DNA from: Korobacter sp036501185
GTDB taxonomy: Bacteria; Acidobacteriota; Terriglobia; Terriglobales; Acidobacteriaceae
Direction: 5' to 3'
Assembly: GCA_036501185.1 (NCBI GenBank)
Contig: DASYAU010000168.1
Coordinates: 7,824-71,823, forward strand
DNA length: 64,000 bases
How positions within the stretch are numbered: the stretch's first letter is position 1; every line of letters begins with the position of its first letter. The notes under the pieces are model-generated. The model saw nothing but the letters and a program-made list of their open reading frames with translations. It made no database searches and was not told the origin of the DNA. Both the position numbers and the translations under genes were made by a program. Positions 26,146 to 33,898 of the stretch are shown here, in pieces.

Positions 26146-26192
26146 TTGCACGCGTCGACAACCCGACCCGATTGTCGAGGCGTTGCATTTAT
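26146..26192. terminator. Bidirectional terminator between convergent genes
   Basis: A hairpin with the perfect core TCGACAA/TTGTCGA (26155-26161 and 26172-26178), extended with mismatches by TGCA ends (26147-26150 and 26184-26187). TTTATT follows on the plus strand and AATTTTC follows on the minus strand, so it can stop both the RND transcript and the convergent peptidase transcript. Confidence 0.6.
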
Positions 26193-29100
26193 TGCGCAGC
26201 TTCTTTCCAGCCGGGCCCGCGTAGCGGCCGGCCAGCTTTTACTCCTGTTACCTGGCCGTCCGTGAATTCCAGTTGGCCATTCACAAAGACGTATTTCACG
26301 CCAACCGAAGGCTTCACGGGATTCTCGTACGTGGCTTCGTCGTGGATGGTCGCCGGATCGAAGATCGTGATATCGGCGAAGAAGCCTTCCTTGATCAGCC
26401 CGCGATGTTGCAATCCTTCGCGTTGCGCCGGCATCGAGGTGATTTTGCGGATTGCCTGCTCCATCGGCATCATGTGAAGGTCGCGCACATAGTGACCTAG
26501 GAAGCGCGGCATCGATCCAAACGCGCGCGGATGCTGATGCGGATCGAACAGCGGCCCATCGAGCGAAAGTTCACCGGCATCGAGACCAATGCTCGTCCAC
26601 GGCTGCTTCAGGCCATATTGCAGGTCTTTTTCATTGGCAATGAAGTACAACGCACCGGTCTGGCCTTTATCTGCAATCACCAGGTCCATCAGCGCGTCCA
26701 GCGGCTTTTTCTTTTCGATCGCAGCGATTTGCGCAATGGTTTTGCCGTCGAACTGCTTCAGGTCTTTGTTCGTGATTCCCGCGACCAGCACGCCCTTCGC
26801 GCCACCGCTGTCGTAATACAGGTTCTCCCAATCCTGATGGTCGCCCGCCGATATTTCACGGGTAATGCGTGCTCTCACCGCCGGATCGTGCAGTCGTTCG
26901 AGCAGCTTCTTCATGCCGCCATCTGCTACCCACGGAGGCAGTGCCGACGCCAACGCGGTGCCGCCCGCAACGTATGGATACATATCGGCCCGCACATCCT
27001 GGCCGGCATCGCGTGCGCTCTGGATCATTCCCACGATTTTCGGCATATTGCCCCAGCGCGCCGCCCCCACCACCTTCAAGTGGAAGACCTCGACTGGCAC
27101 ATTCGCTTCTCGGCCGATTTGCATGGCTTCTTCGAGTGCCTTCACCTCCGTCGTACCTTCGCTGCGCATGTGCGACGCGTAAATGCCGCCATACTGCGAC
27201 ACGACCTTCGCCAGCTCGATGAGCTCCGGCGTCTTCGCGTAGTGCCCTGGCGGATAGATCAGTGCGGTCGACATTCCGAACGCCCCCTGCTGCATGGCAT
27301 TCGCGACGAGCTGTTTCATTTCATCCAACTCTTGCGGAGTTGGCACGCGGTCATCTTCGCCGACGACAAGTGCGCGCACCTGGGCGGCGCCGACGTAGGT
27401 GCCGATGTTGATGGGCGTGCCGAGTTTCTCCAGGTGAGCGAAGTAGCCGTTGAGGTCCCTCCAGTCCACGTTGATGTGGAATTGGTCTTCAAGCGGTTTC
27501 ATCTGCGCCACCGTTTTGTCGCTTTGCGGCGCGATCGACTGGCCTTCGCCGGTGATCTCCGACGTGATGCCTTGCGAGAGCTTGCTGAACGATCGGTTAT
27601 CGATCAAGAGCTGCCACTCGGATTGCCCGAGCATGTCGATGAATCCGGGTGCGACGATTAATCCCGTCGCATCGATCGTTCGCTTCGCATGGGCATTCCC
27701 GAGTTTCCCAAGGGCGACAATGCGATCGCCTTTGATTCCCACGTCTTCTGCAATCCAGGGATTTCCGGCGCCGTCCATCACATGGCCGCCCTTAATGATT
27801 ACGTCGTACTCGTTTTCGGGCGGCGCGGCAGCCTCCACCTTCGTTTCGCTGCCCGTGCTCCCGTAGGCCGCCGATGCGATTTCTCCGAGCGCTCCGCCAA
27901 CCATCGTCTGTGCCTTTTCCGCATCATCCGGAATCGACACATTATTCGCATAGATTGCAAAAGCCAGCTGGTCGCCCGACTGGGTCTCCATGTATCCCGC
28001 AAGACCTTTGCCCGTGACCAGTAGGTTTTTGTTCAACAGGTCAGGCACAAGGTAAGTGCCGGTTTTCGCAAACACATGTCCGGCCGCGGGTGAATTCGTT
28101 TCAATTTTCGCCAGCGTACCGTCGCGCCCGAGTACAGGAAGCGCGCGGTGGAAGAGCTCAGCATCCTTGCTCTGCGCCATGTAGACCAGGTATTTCACCA
28201 CGAAGTCCGGCGCGAAGAACGCGTTTCCACCGGCGCCGTCGGTTTGCGACGCCGCAGTCAGATCGAGTCCGGCCTTCTCGAGGAAATCATGTTCCACGTC
28301 GAAGCCGGCCTGCTCAATCTGCTTTGTGGCATGCCCGACGAGTGCGCCAAGAATGTACGGTGTCGTACTCGCGTGCAGGTTCTGGCTGACTTTCAACGTT
28401 ACCTTCACCTCCTCGCTCTCTGGAGGCGAAACATGTTCGGCCAGCAGGTTTTCTGGTTTGTAAGAAGCCTCAAGCGATTTGAAATCCGCATCGTCGTTGG
28501 CAGGCAATTTCACGTCGATGCTCTTTGACTTCAGCGCCTCGACGAGAACGACTTGCGCAAAACGAGAAGGATCCGGTACCGCATACGACACCATGCCTAC
28601 CGGCTTGCCGAGGGGAAGGTTGCCGGTCACCGTGACCGTCTGCGATCCATCCGGACCGGGTTGCGGATCGGAATAATTGAAGTCCAGTTTAGAGTCAGCC
28701 TTCCCGGTCGTGGCCTTGTTCACAAAATGCACATAGGACGTCTCTGGCGTGATTTTCAGCTGTGCCGGTGCGCCTTCCTTGTCGCCCGCACTCACCATCA
28801 CGTCGATCACGTTATCGTTTACGGATATCGGCGAAATCACCACGCCGGTTCCCAACTCGCGAGCTCCTTGCGGAAACAGCCGTGCATCCACCAGCACGCG
28901 ACCCTTCACGCGTTTCACGCCCTTGCTCGCAATCTGCTGCGCAAACTCATGGATCACCAGCAGCGGATCCGTCCCCACCCCGTGGCTGTCAGGCCCTCCG
29001 TACGAATGGTCTTCGCTCTCGAAAGCCATGGTTCCGTCAGGCTGGATTCGTCCGCTCAGGTTCGGATCGCCGCTTGCCACCAGCACAATGTCGCCTTCGA

Positions 29101-29416
29101 GCGTACCGTTCGATTTCAGCGTTCCCGTGTGATAGATACGAGTGTGGAAGCGATAGTCGGCGCCCAGCATCTCCAGAGCCGTCCCTTCCGTGAATAGTTT
29201 CGTGGTCGAGCCGGGAACCGCAAGCTTCTGCGGATTGAACGCATAGACAACTTTGCCAGTCTTCAGCGAATAGAACTCCATCGCGAACGTGGCGTGGGCA
29301 AACTCAGGGCGGCTGGTGATTTTCTCGATGCTCTGTGCGATATCAGAGGGTGCCTGGGCGTGTGCCGCCACCGCCAACAAGACCACCGACAAGAGATGAC
29401 TACAAACTCGTTTCAT
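26189..29416 (-). CDS. PBP4-type DD-peptidase fused to a D-aminoacylase-like amidohydrolase
   Basis: A 1075-residue exported fusion; residues 1-20 are a signal peptide. Residues 25-520 are a peptidase S13 (DacB/PBP4) domain with all three serine-DD-peptidase motifs: S70-T-T-K73, S344-Q-N346 and K451-T-G453. Residues 535-1075 are an amidohydrolase of the N-acyl-D-amino-acid deacylase type (IKGGHVMDGAGNPW, H749, H779, D946). The usual HxH after GFID is replaced by Leu596 and Gln598 (GFIDMLGQSE), and the metal-bridging Cys region reads GEGQ, so metal binding is altered. The start at 29416 is supported by GAGGT. It could cleave D-Ala-D-X bonds and process acyl-D-amino acids. Confidence 0.88.
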   Translation of the reverse strand: MKRVCSHLLSVVLLAVAAHAQAPSDIAQSIEKITSRPEFAHATFAMEFYSLKTGKVVYAFNPQKLAVPGSTTKLFTEGTALEMLGADYRFHTRIYHTGTLKSNGTLEGDIVLVASGDPNLSGRIQPDGTMAFESEDHSYGGPDSHGVGTDPLLVIHEFAQQIASKGVKRVKGRVLVDARLFPQGARELGTGVVISPISVNDNVIDVMVSAGDKEGAPAQLKITPETSYVHFVNKATTGKADSKLDFNYSDPQPGPDGSQTVTVTGNLPLGKPVGMVSYAVPDPSRFAQVVLVEALKSKSIDVKLPANDDADFKSLEASYKPENLLAEHVSPPESEEVKVTLKVSQNLHASTTPYILGALVGHATKQIEQAGFDVEHDFLEKAGLDLTAASQTDGAGGNAFFAPDFVVKYLVYMAQSKDAELFHRALPVLGRDGTLAKIETNSPAAGHVFAKTGTYLVPDLLNKNLLVTGKGLAGYMETQSGDQLAFAIYANNVSIPDDAEKAQTMVGGALGEIASAAYGSTGSETKVEAAAPPENEYDVIIKGGHVMDGAGNPWIAEDVGIKGDRIVALGKLGNAHAKRTIDATGLIVAPGFIDMLGQSEWQLLIDNRSFSKLSQGITSEITGEGQSIAPQSDKTVAQMKPLEDQFHINVDWRDLNGYFAHLEKLGTPINIGTYVGAAQVRALVVGEDDRVPTPQELDEMKQLVANAMQQGAFGMSTALIYPPGHYAKTPELIELAKVVSQYGGIYASHMRSEGTTEVKALEEAMQIGREANVPVEVFHLKVVGAARWGNMPKIVGMIQSARDAGQDVRADMYPYVAGGTALASALPPWVADGGMKKLLERLHDPAVRARITREISAGDHQDWENLYYDSGGAKGVLVAGITNKDLKQFDGKTIAQIAAIEKKKPLDALMDLVIADKGQTGALYFIANEKDLQYGLKQPWTSIGLDAGELSLDGPLFDPHQHPRAFGSMPRFLGHYVRDLHMMPMEQAIRKITSMPAQREGLQHRGLIKEGFFADITIFDPATIHDEATYENPVKPSVGVKYVFVNGQLEFTDGQVTGVKAGRPLRGPGWKEAAQ

Positions 29417-29536
29417 AAGTACCTCAATAAATAATTTTGACGACTCAGTCCGCAAACAAACTTTTTTGATGGAGCCCAATGTCTGTTACCCTGTGCCCAC
29501 TTCGCTCACTCTTGCTGGATCCAGGGGGCCTCTTCG

Positions 29537-30856
29537 TTGCCGCTTCTTCGTACGCTCAATTTCCGCGATGTCGTTTTGCTGATTATCGGCACCGTGATCG
29601 GTTCGGGCATTTTTCTTGTCCCCGGACCAGTGCTTCGCAATGTGCACAACCGCGTGGGACTTGCGCTGCTCGTGTGGCTTGTCGGCGGCGTGCTTTCGCT
29701 CATGGGTGCGCTCACCTACGGCGAACTCGGCGCGATGAAACCGCAGGCCGGGGGCCTTTACGTTTACATCCGCGATTGTTTCGGACGTCCGGTCGCTTTC
29801 CTCTATGGGTGGGCGTTGTTCTTCATGATCAGCAGCGGCTCGGTGGCTACGCTTGCTGTCGCATTCAGCACCTACCTGCGCCAAATCGTCCCGCTCAATA
29901 ATGTGGCGGCGAAAATCGTGGCCGCCGCGATGATCGTTCTTGTCGCAGTGATCAACGTAATCGGCACGCGCAAGAGCGCGAACGTACAGAACGTTGCGAC
30001 CGCGTTGAAGGTTGCCGCGATTCTGGCCATGACCGTGGTGCTCTTCGCCTTCAGCCATCAAGCGTCCGCCGCAGCCGGCGTCGTCGTGCAGGGCTCGCTC
30101 GCCAGCGGTTTCGGTCTGTCGATGATCAGCGTGTTGTGGGCCTATGAAGGTTGGCAGTACTGCACCTTTAGCGCCGGGGAAATTACCGAACCGCAAAAGA
30201 CGTTTCCCCGTGCCTTCCTGGTGGGAACTCTTGTATTGATCATCATCTATCTGCTCGCCAACCTGGCCTACGTCTTTGCTCTCGGTGCGAATGGTGCTGC
30301 GGCTTCCGACAGCGTTGCCGCCGATGCTGTGCGTGCGGTGCTGGGAGCCGGGTTCGCCAAATTGATCTCGCTCGCCATCCTGGTCTCGATGTTCAGCGCC
30401 GCCAACGGCCTGATCCTCACCTCCCCGCGCGTGTACTACGCCATGGCAAACGACGGCGTTTTCTTCCGCAAACTCGCCGAGGTGCATCCGCGTTACAAGA
30501 CCCCGGCCTTTGCGGTGATTGCCGGCTGTGCGTGGTCGGTCGTACTGGCGGTCTCGGGAACTTTCGAACAATTGCTCACCTACGTTGTGTTTACTGGGTG
30601 GATTTTCTATGCGCTTGGAGCCGCTGCCGTTTTCGTGTACCGCCGGCGTGAACCGAATACGCCGCGTCCCTACAGGGTGCCCGGATATCCAGTCACCCCG
30701 CTTCTCTTCGTCGTCGCCGCCGGAGCACTCGTAATCAACACCATCGTCGCGCAACCCGGCCGCGCTTTAGTTGGTTTAGGCCTGGTGCTCGCGGGCGCCC
30801 CGGTGTACCTCATCTGGAGTACAAGGTCCGCCCGCGCGGCAGCAGCCGATGATTAA
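29537..30856 (+). CDS. APC-family amino-acid permease
   Basis: A 439-residue integral membrane transporter with about twelve hydrophobic segments. The APC hallmark is the first-helix motif GTVIGSGIFLVPG (about 18-30), followed by GALTYGELGAMKPQAGG and YAMANDGVFFRKLAEVHPRYKTP. The start is TTG at 29537, supported by AGGGGG about 8 bases upstream; no in-frame ATG or GTG gives the conserved N terminus. The divergent PBP4/D-aminoacylase fusion lies 120 bases away, and the convergent racemase gene overlaps its end by four bases. It probably imports amino acids, possibly D-amino acids released from peptidoglycan. Confidence 0.85.
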   Translation: MPLLRTLNFRDVVLLIIGTVIGSGIFLVPGPVLRNVHNRVGLALLVWLVGGVLSLMGALTYGELGAMKPQAGGLYVYIRDCFGRPVAFLYGWALFFMISSGSVATLAVAFSTYLRQIVPLNNVAAKIVAAAMIVLVAVINVIGTRKSANVQNVATALKVAAILAMTVVLFAFSHQASAAAGVVVQGSLASGFGLSMISVLWAYEGWQYCTFSAGEITEPQKTFPRAFLVGTLVLIIIYLLANLAYVFALGANGAAASDSVAADAVRAVLGAGFAKLISLAILVSMFSAANGLILTSPRVYYAMANDGVFFRKLAEVHPRYKTPAFAVIAGCAWSVVLAVSGTFEQLLTYVVFTGWIFYALGAAAVFVYRRREPNTPRPYRVPGYPVTPLLFVVAAGALVINTIVAQPGRALVGLGLVLAGAPVYLIWSTRSARAAAADD

Positions 30857-32001
30857 GCAGTACTCGGCAGCGCCCCCACTGGAACCTGCGTGCTCGCGCG
30901 CCACTCGTGTTCGCGTACGGTCAGCCGCTTCACCAGGTCGGTGCGGACTTGGAAACCCAGCCCTGGCGTCTTCGGAACCTGTATCGTTCCCTTGTCGCCG
31001 ACCTCGATTTCCGGCTCGATGATGTCCTCATCCCAGTAACGCCGGCTGGCAGACACATCTCCCGGAAGGACAAATCCCGGCAGCGTCGACATCGCAACGT
31101 TGTGTGCGCGTCCCACTCCCGACTCCAGCATTCCGCCGCACCATACCGGGATGTTGCGGTTCAGGCATACGTCATGAATGCGGCGCGCCTCACTGTGGCC
31201 GCCCACGCGTCCGAGCTTGATGTTCATCACTCCACACGCGTGCATCTCGATCGCGCCTTGCGCGTGCCCGGCGTTGTGGATGCATTCATCCAGGCAAATC
31301 GGCGTCTTCAACTGTTTCTGCAATAGTGCGTGCAGGTAGATGTCATCCCAGTTGAGCGGCTGCTCGATCATCATCAGGTTGTAGCTGTCGAGCTGCTTCA
31401 GCAGCGGGGCATCTTCGAGCCGGTATGCCGAATTGGCATCCACCATCAGCAGGATGTCCGGGTATTTCTCCCGCACCTTTCGCACTACCTCGATGTCCAT
31501 GCCCGGTTTGATTTTTAGTTTGATCCGCCGATAGCCGGCAGCGAGTTCCTGTTCGATTTTTGCCAGCAACACGCCTGTGTCTGCCTGGATGCCAAGGGAA
31601 ACTCCAGAGGCGATTTCGTCTCTTGTTCCCCCGAGCAATTTGCTCAGCGGCTGCTTTTTCGTCGTTGCTTCAACCACCCACATCGCGTTCTCGAACCCGG
31701 CCCGCGCCATTTCATTACCGCGAATGCCCCGCATCAGATGCGGCGCGTCCGCAGCCTTCGTTAGCGATTTACCCAGCACCATTGGCACGATGAAATCGCT
31801 GAATACGTGCCACGCAGTGTCCGTCGTCTCCGCGTTATAAAACGGTTCCTCCGGCGTGGTGATCTCTGCCCATCCGGTTGCTCCCTCGGAGCCGATTTCC
31901 ACCAGTAACACGCGCCGGTTGACGGTCGTTCCGAAGCTCGTTTGGAATGGCGCCCGTAGCTTCATCCGCAGTTCGCGTAAAGCAATAAAATCAATCTTCA
32001 T
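30853..32001 (-). CDS. menC: o-Succinylbenzoate synthase / N-succinylamino-acid racemase family enzyme
   Basis: A 382-residue enolase-superfamily protein. The catalytic lysine motif is RIKLKIKPG (about 157-165), metal ligands are in LMVDANSAY, MIEQPL and CLDECI, and the second acid/base lysine is in NIKLGRVGG. This matches the MenC/NSAR branch. No other menaquinone gene is present; instead a GNAT acyltransferase gene overlaps its start by 11 bases, the arrangement described for N-succinylamino-acid racemase in Geobacillus, where the pair helps convert D- to L-amino acids. The racemase role is therefore favoured over MenC. It ends overlapping the convergent permease end by four bases. Confidence 0.85.
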   Translation of the reverse strand: MKIDFIALRELRMKLRAPFQTSFGTTVNRRVLLVEIGSEGATGWAEITTPEEPFYNAETTDTAWHVFSDFIVPMVLGKSLTKAADAPHLMRGIRGNEMARAGFENAMWVVEATTKKQPLSKLLGGTRDEIASGVSLGIQADTGVLLAKIEQELAAGYRRIKLKIKPGMDIEVVRKVREKYPDILLMVDANSAYRLEDAPLLKQLDSYNLMMIEQPLNWDDIYLHALLQKQLKTPICLDECIHNAGHAQGAIEMHACGVMNIKLGRVGGHSEARRIHDVCLNRNIPVWCGGMLESGVGRAHNVAMSTLPGFVLPGDVSASRRYWDEDIIEPEIEVGDKGTIQVPKTPGLGFQVRTDLVKRLTVREHEWRASTQVPVGALPSTA

Positions 32002-32794
32002 TATTTTTTTCCAAGAGATAATGGCCGTTGGTTTCGTCGGTCACGAAGCTCGTGACCGTAAAATGCTGCTGAAAAGCTTCTTGAAATTCGCGCCTCATGC
32101 GCATTTGGATCTCCGCCGCCTTCGAGGGATCGTCACGACGCAGCTCGTTGATGTCGTTCGGAATGGAGATTCGATGAGTGCTCGCCGTCGGACGCACTCC
32201 TTTTCCATCGATATGTGCTCGCACCCGCGCTGAATCCAGGTGCCACTCCGCTACCAGCCGGTCAGTCGGAAGGTTCGCATGGAGAGGGCTCGACGAGGCC
32301 CCGTAGAAATTAGGGATATATCTCCCAACTACTGCGCCGAGGCGGTTGATGTTGAAGTTCGCGTTGCGAGCTTGCAGCGGATCGAATGTCCATTCGATCA
32401 ACGAAATCCCGCGACCGAGCGCATCCTCGCGCTGGGCAAGCTTTAGAAGACGCCCAACCCCCTGGGCCTGGTATGCCGGTATCACCGCCGCCATGTGGGA
32501 GTGAAGGTACCTGCCCCCGTCACGAAACGCGGGGAAGGAAAGCGCGAACCCGATCATCCGTTCCCCATCGTACGCGCCGAACACCTGCCCGCCTGCTTCG
32601 CGCGCCACTGCCATGATGTGGTGCGATACGGAATCGGAAGGATCGAAGTTCCAGACCTCGTGTTCCAATTCCACGCATCGCCGGAATTCCTCGGGTGTCG
32701 TGCATGCGCGGACCCCAACCGATGCGGGAGCACCCTGCTCGCGTGGTCCTGATTTTGGGAAATGCGTCTGCTGGTTCACTCTAACGCCTGTCAT
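31991..32794 (-). CDS. GNAT-family acyltransferase (possible amino-acid N-succinyltransferase)
   Basis: A 267-residue GNAT protein. The acyl-CoA binding signature lies in VIPAYQAQGVGRLLKLAQRE, followed by ISLIEWTFDPLQARNANFNI and RYIPNFYG. Such proteins are found next to NSAR-type enolases and supply the N-succinyl group for racemisation. The ATG at 32794 shares bases with the RpiR stop (ATGA); the longer reading runs into that gene and is rejected. It overlaps the racemase start by 11 bases, so regulator, acyltransferase and racemase form one operon. Confidence 0.85.
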   Translation of the reverse strand: MTGVRVNQQTHFPKSGPREQGAPASVGVRACTTPEEFRRCVELEHEVWNFDPSDSVSHHIMAVAREAGGQVFGAYDGERMIGFALSFPAFRDGGRYLHSHMAAVIPAYQAQGVGRLLKLAQREDALGRGISLIEWTFDPLQARNANFNINRLGAVVGRYIPNFYGASSSPLHANLPTDRLVAEWHLDSARVRAHIDGKGVRPTASTHRISIPNDINELRRDDPSKAAEIQMRMRREFQEAFQQHFTVTSFVTDETNGHYLLEKNNED

Positions 32795-33675
32795 TCCTGG
32801 TAGAAGCGCGAGCCGTGCAACTGCTCTTCCGCTACCTTCTTCATCACTTCCAGTGTCTTCGCGCGCTGGACTTGCGCAATCGCAACCAGGAAGACGTTGA
32901 GCAGGCACATCGGTGCGGAGTACGAGACCCCGAATGAATTCGAGTCGATGCCTGCAAGAAAGAATTCGTGGGAAAACCGGGCGACCGGCGAGAGATAGGT
33001 ATCGGTGATGCCGATGCAATGAGCGCCTGCCTGGCGCGCCTGCTGGATCGCATCGATTGTCATCTGCAGCCCGCGCCGGAAACTGATCGCCAACAGCACG
33101 TCGTTTCTCGACAGGCTGCGCACCGCGTGCACCGTTGTTCCCGGCGCCGTGGCTGCGTAGGCGGCAAGGCCGATCACATTGAGGTGATACTCCACATACG
33201 AAACCAGTGAGGCCGCCGCATCGCCACCCACCACAATGATCCGGCGAGCCCGCCACACCCTCCGCGCCGCTGCCTCGATGCGTTGCAGGTCCAGGCCACT
33301 GTAGAGTGCGCGGATGTTCTTTAGTTCCTGGTCGAGGCAGTCGCGCATCACCGCCGCCACATCCGAATCCTTCGCCGCATTCGATTCCAGGGTATCGAGC
33401 GACGTCGCCCGCACTACCGAGAGCTCGTGCAGATAGTGCTGGAACTCCTTGTAACTCTCGAACCCGAGGCCTTGCGCGATGCGGACCATCGTGGCGGGGT
33501 CAGTCCCCAACTTTTCCGCCATGTCGCGCACGCTCAGTAGCACGAACCGGCGCGGGTCCTCGAATGCGGGGCGTACAATTTCTCGGCGCCGCGGGCTGAG
33601 CTGCGCAATCCGCTCGGCTTGGCTCATCAGCCGCCATTTCCCGTTTACCGGTGCCTCTTTGCGCTGTGTGGTCAT
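32791..33675 (-). CDS. MurR/RpiR-family transcriptional regulator
   Basis: A 294-residue regulator. Residues 30-95 hold the RpiR helix-turn-helix (SVRDMAEKLGTDPATMVRIAQGLGFESYKEF). Residues 130-270 form a SIS sugar-phosphate binding domain (RIIVVGGDAAASL, LLAISFRRGLQMTIDAIQQA, CIGITDTYLSPVARF). Family members often respond to amino-sugar phosphates such as MurNAc-6-phosphate, which fits a cell-wall salvage island. It is transcribed away from the large TonB receptor. A 13-base motif occurs twice in the divergent region (33705 and 33814) and may be its operator. Confidence 0.93.
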   Translation of the reverse strand: MTTQRKEAPVNGKWRLMSQAERIAQLSPRRREIVRPAFEDPRRFVLLSVRDMAEKLGTDPATMVRIAQGLGFESYKEFQHYLHELSVVRATSLDTLESNAAKDSDVAAVMRDCLDQELKNIRALYSGLDLQRIEAAARRVWRARRIIVVGGDAAASLVSYVEYHLNVIGLAAYAATAPGTTVHAVRSLSRNDVLLAISFRRGLQMTIDAIQQARQAGAHCIGITDTYLSPVARFSHEFFLAGIDSNSFGVSYSAPMCLLNVFLVAIAQVQRAKTLEVMKKVAEEQLHGSRFYQE

Positions 33676-33704
33676 GCCCGCTTACGCTCGGCGTGAGAAC
33701 GTAT

Positions 33705-33717
33705 CATATGTTTCACT
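33705..33717. promoter_or_regulatory. Candidate RpiR operator, copy 1
   Basis: CATATGTTTCACT lies 30 bases upstream of the RpiR start. The same 13-mer with one change occurs at 33814-33826 in the same orientation. This copy is close to the regulator's own promoter, so it could mediate autoregulation. Its left half extends to a partial palindrome (GTATCATATGTTTC, 33701-33714). Confidence 0.45.
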
Positions 33718-33752
33718 TCGTTTTCTAGATCAAAGTTAGCAAAAAATGCCCC

Positions 33753-33781
33753 TTGACAGCGAATCCCGTCAGTTCTAAAGT
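33753..33781 (+). promoter_or_regulatory. Predicted sigma-70 promoter of the Oar-like TonB receptor
   Basis: TTGACA (33753-33758) is separated by exactly 17 bases from TAAAGT (33776-33781). The first hexamer is a perfect consensus and the second matches four of six positions. A start near 33788 would give a leader of about 110 bases containing the second operator-like motif. Confidence 0.5.
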
Positions 33782-33809
33782 TCTGGCACTAAAAAATTCG
33801 TGACATAAA

Positions 33810-33826
33810 GAAACATATATTTCACT
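33810..33826. promoter_or_regulatory. Candidate RpiR operator, copy 2
   Basis: CATATATTTCACT (33814-33826) repeats copy 1 with one base changed, 109 bases away. With its flank it forms GAAACATATATTTC (33810-33823), a palindrome with six of seven pairs matching. It lies just downstream of the predicted receptor start site, a good place for a repressor. Confidence 0.45.
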
Positions 33827-33898
33827 GGGCTCCGTGGGCAGGTTCAACACTTCACTGCAACACTTCTGGCGTTTCGCCGGCGGGTTTGAGGAGGCACT

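Noticed and set aside
26531..27661. Plus-strand 376-residue open frame
   Set aside because: Lies entirely antisense to the amidohydrolase half of the fusion gene; His/Arg-rich shadow.
29479..29901. ATG-started frame overlapping the APC permease start
   Set aside because: Different frame from the permease, no conserved motif; the TTG at 29537 with AGGGGG upstream gives the family N terminus instead, so no frameshift needs to be assumed.
29486..30754. Minus-strand 422-residue open frame opposite the APC permease
   Set aside because: Asp/His/Arg-rich antisense shadow of a membrane protein.
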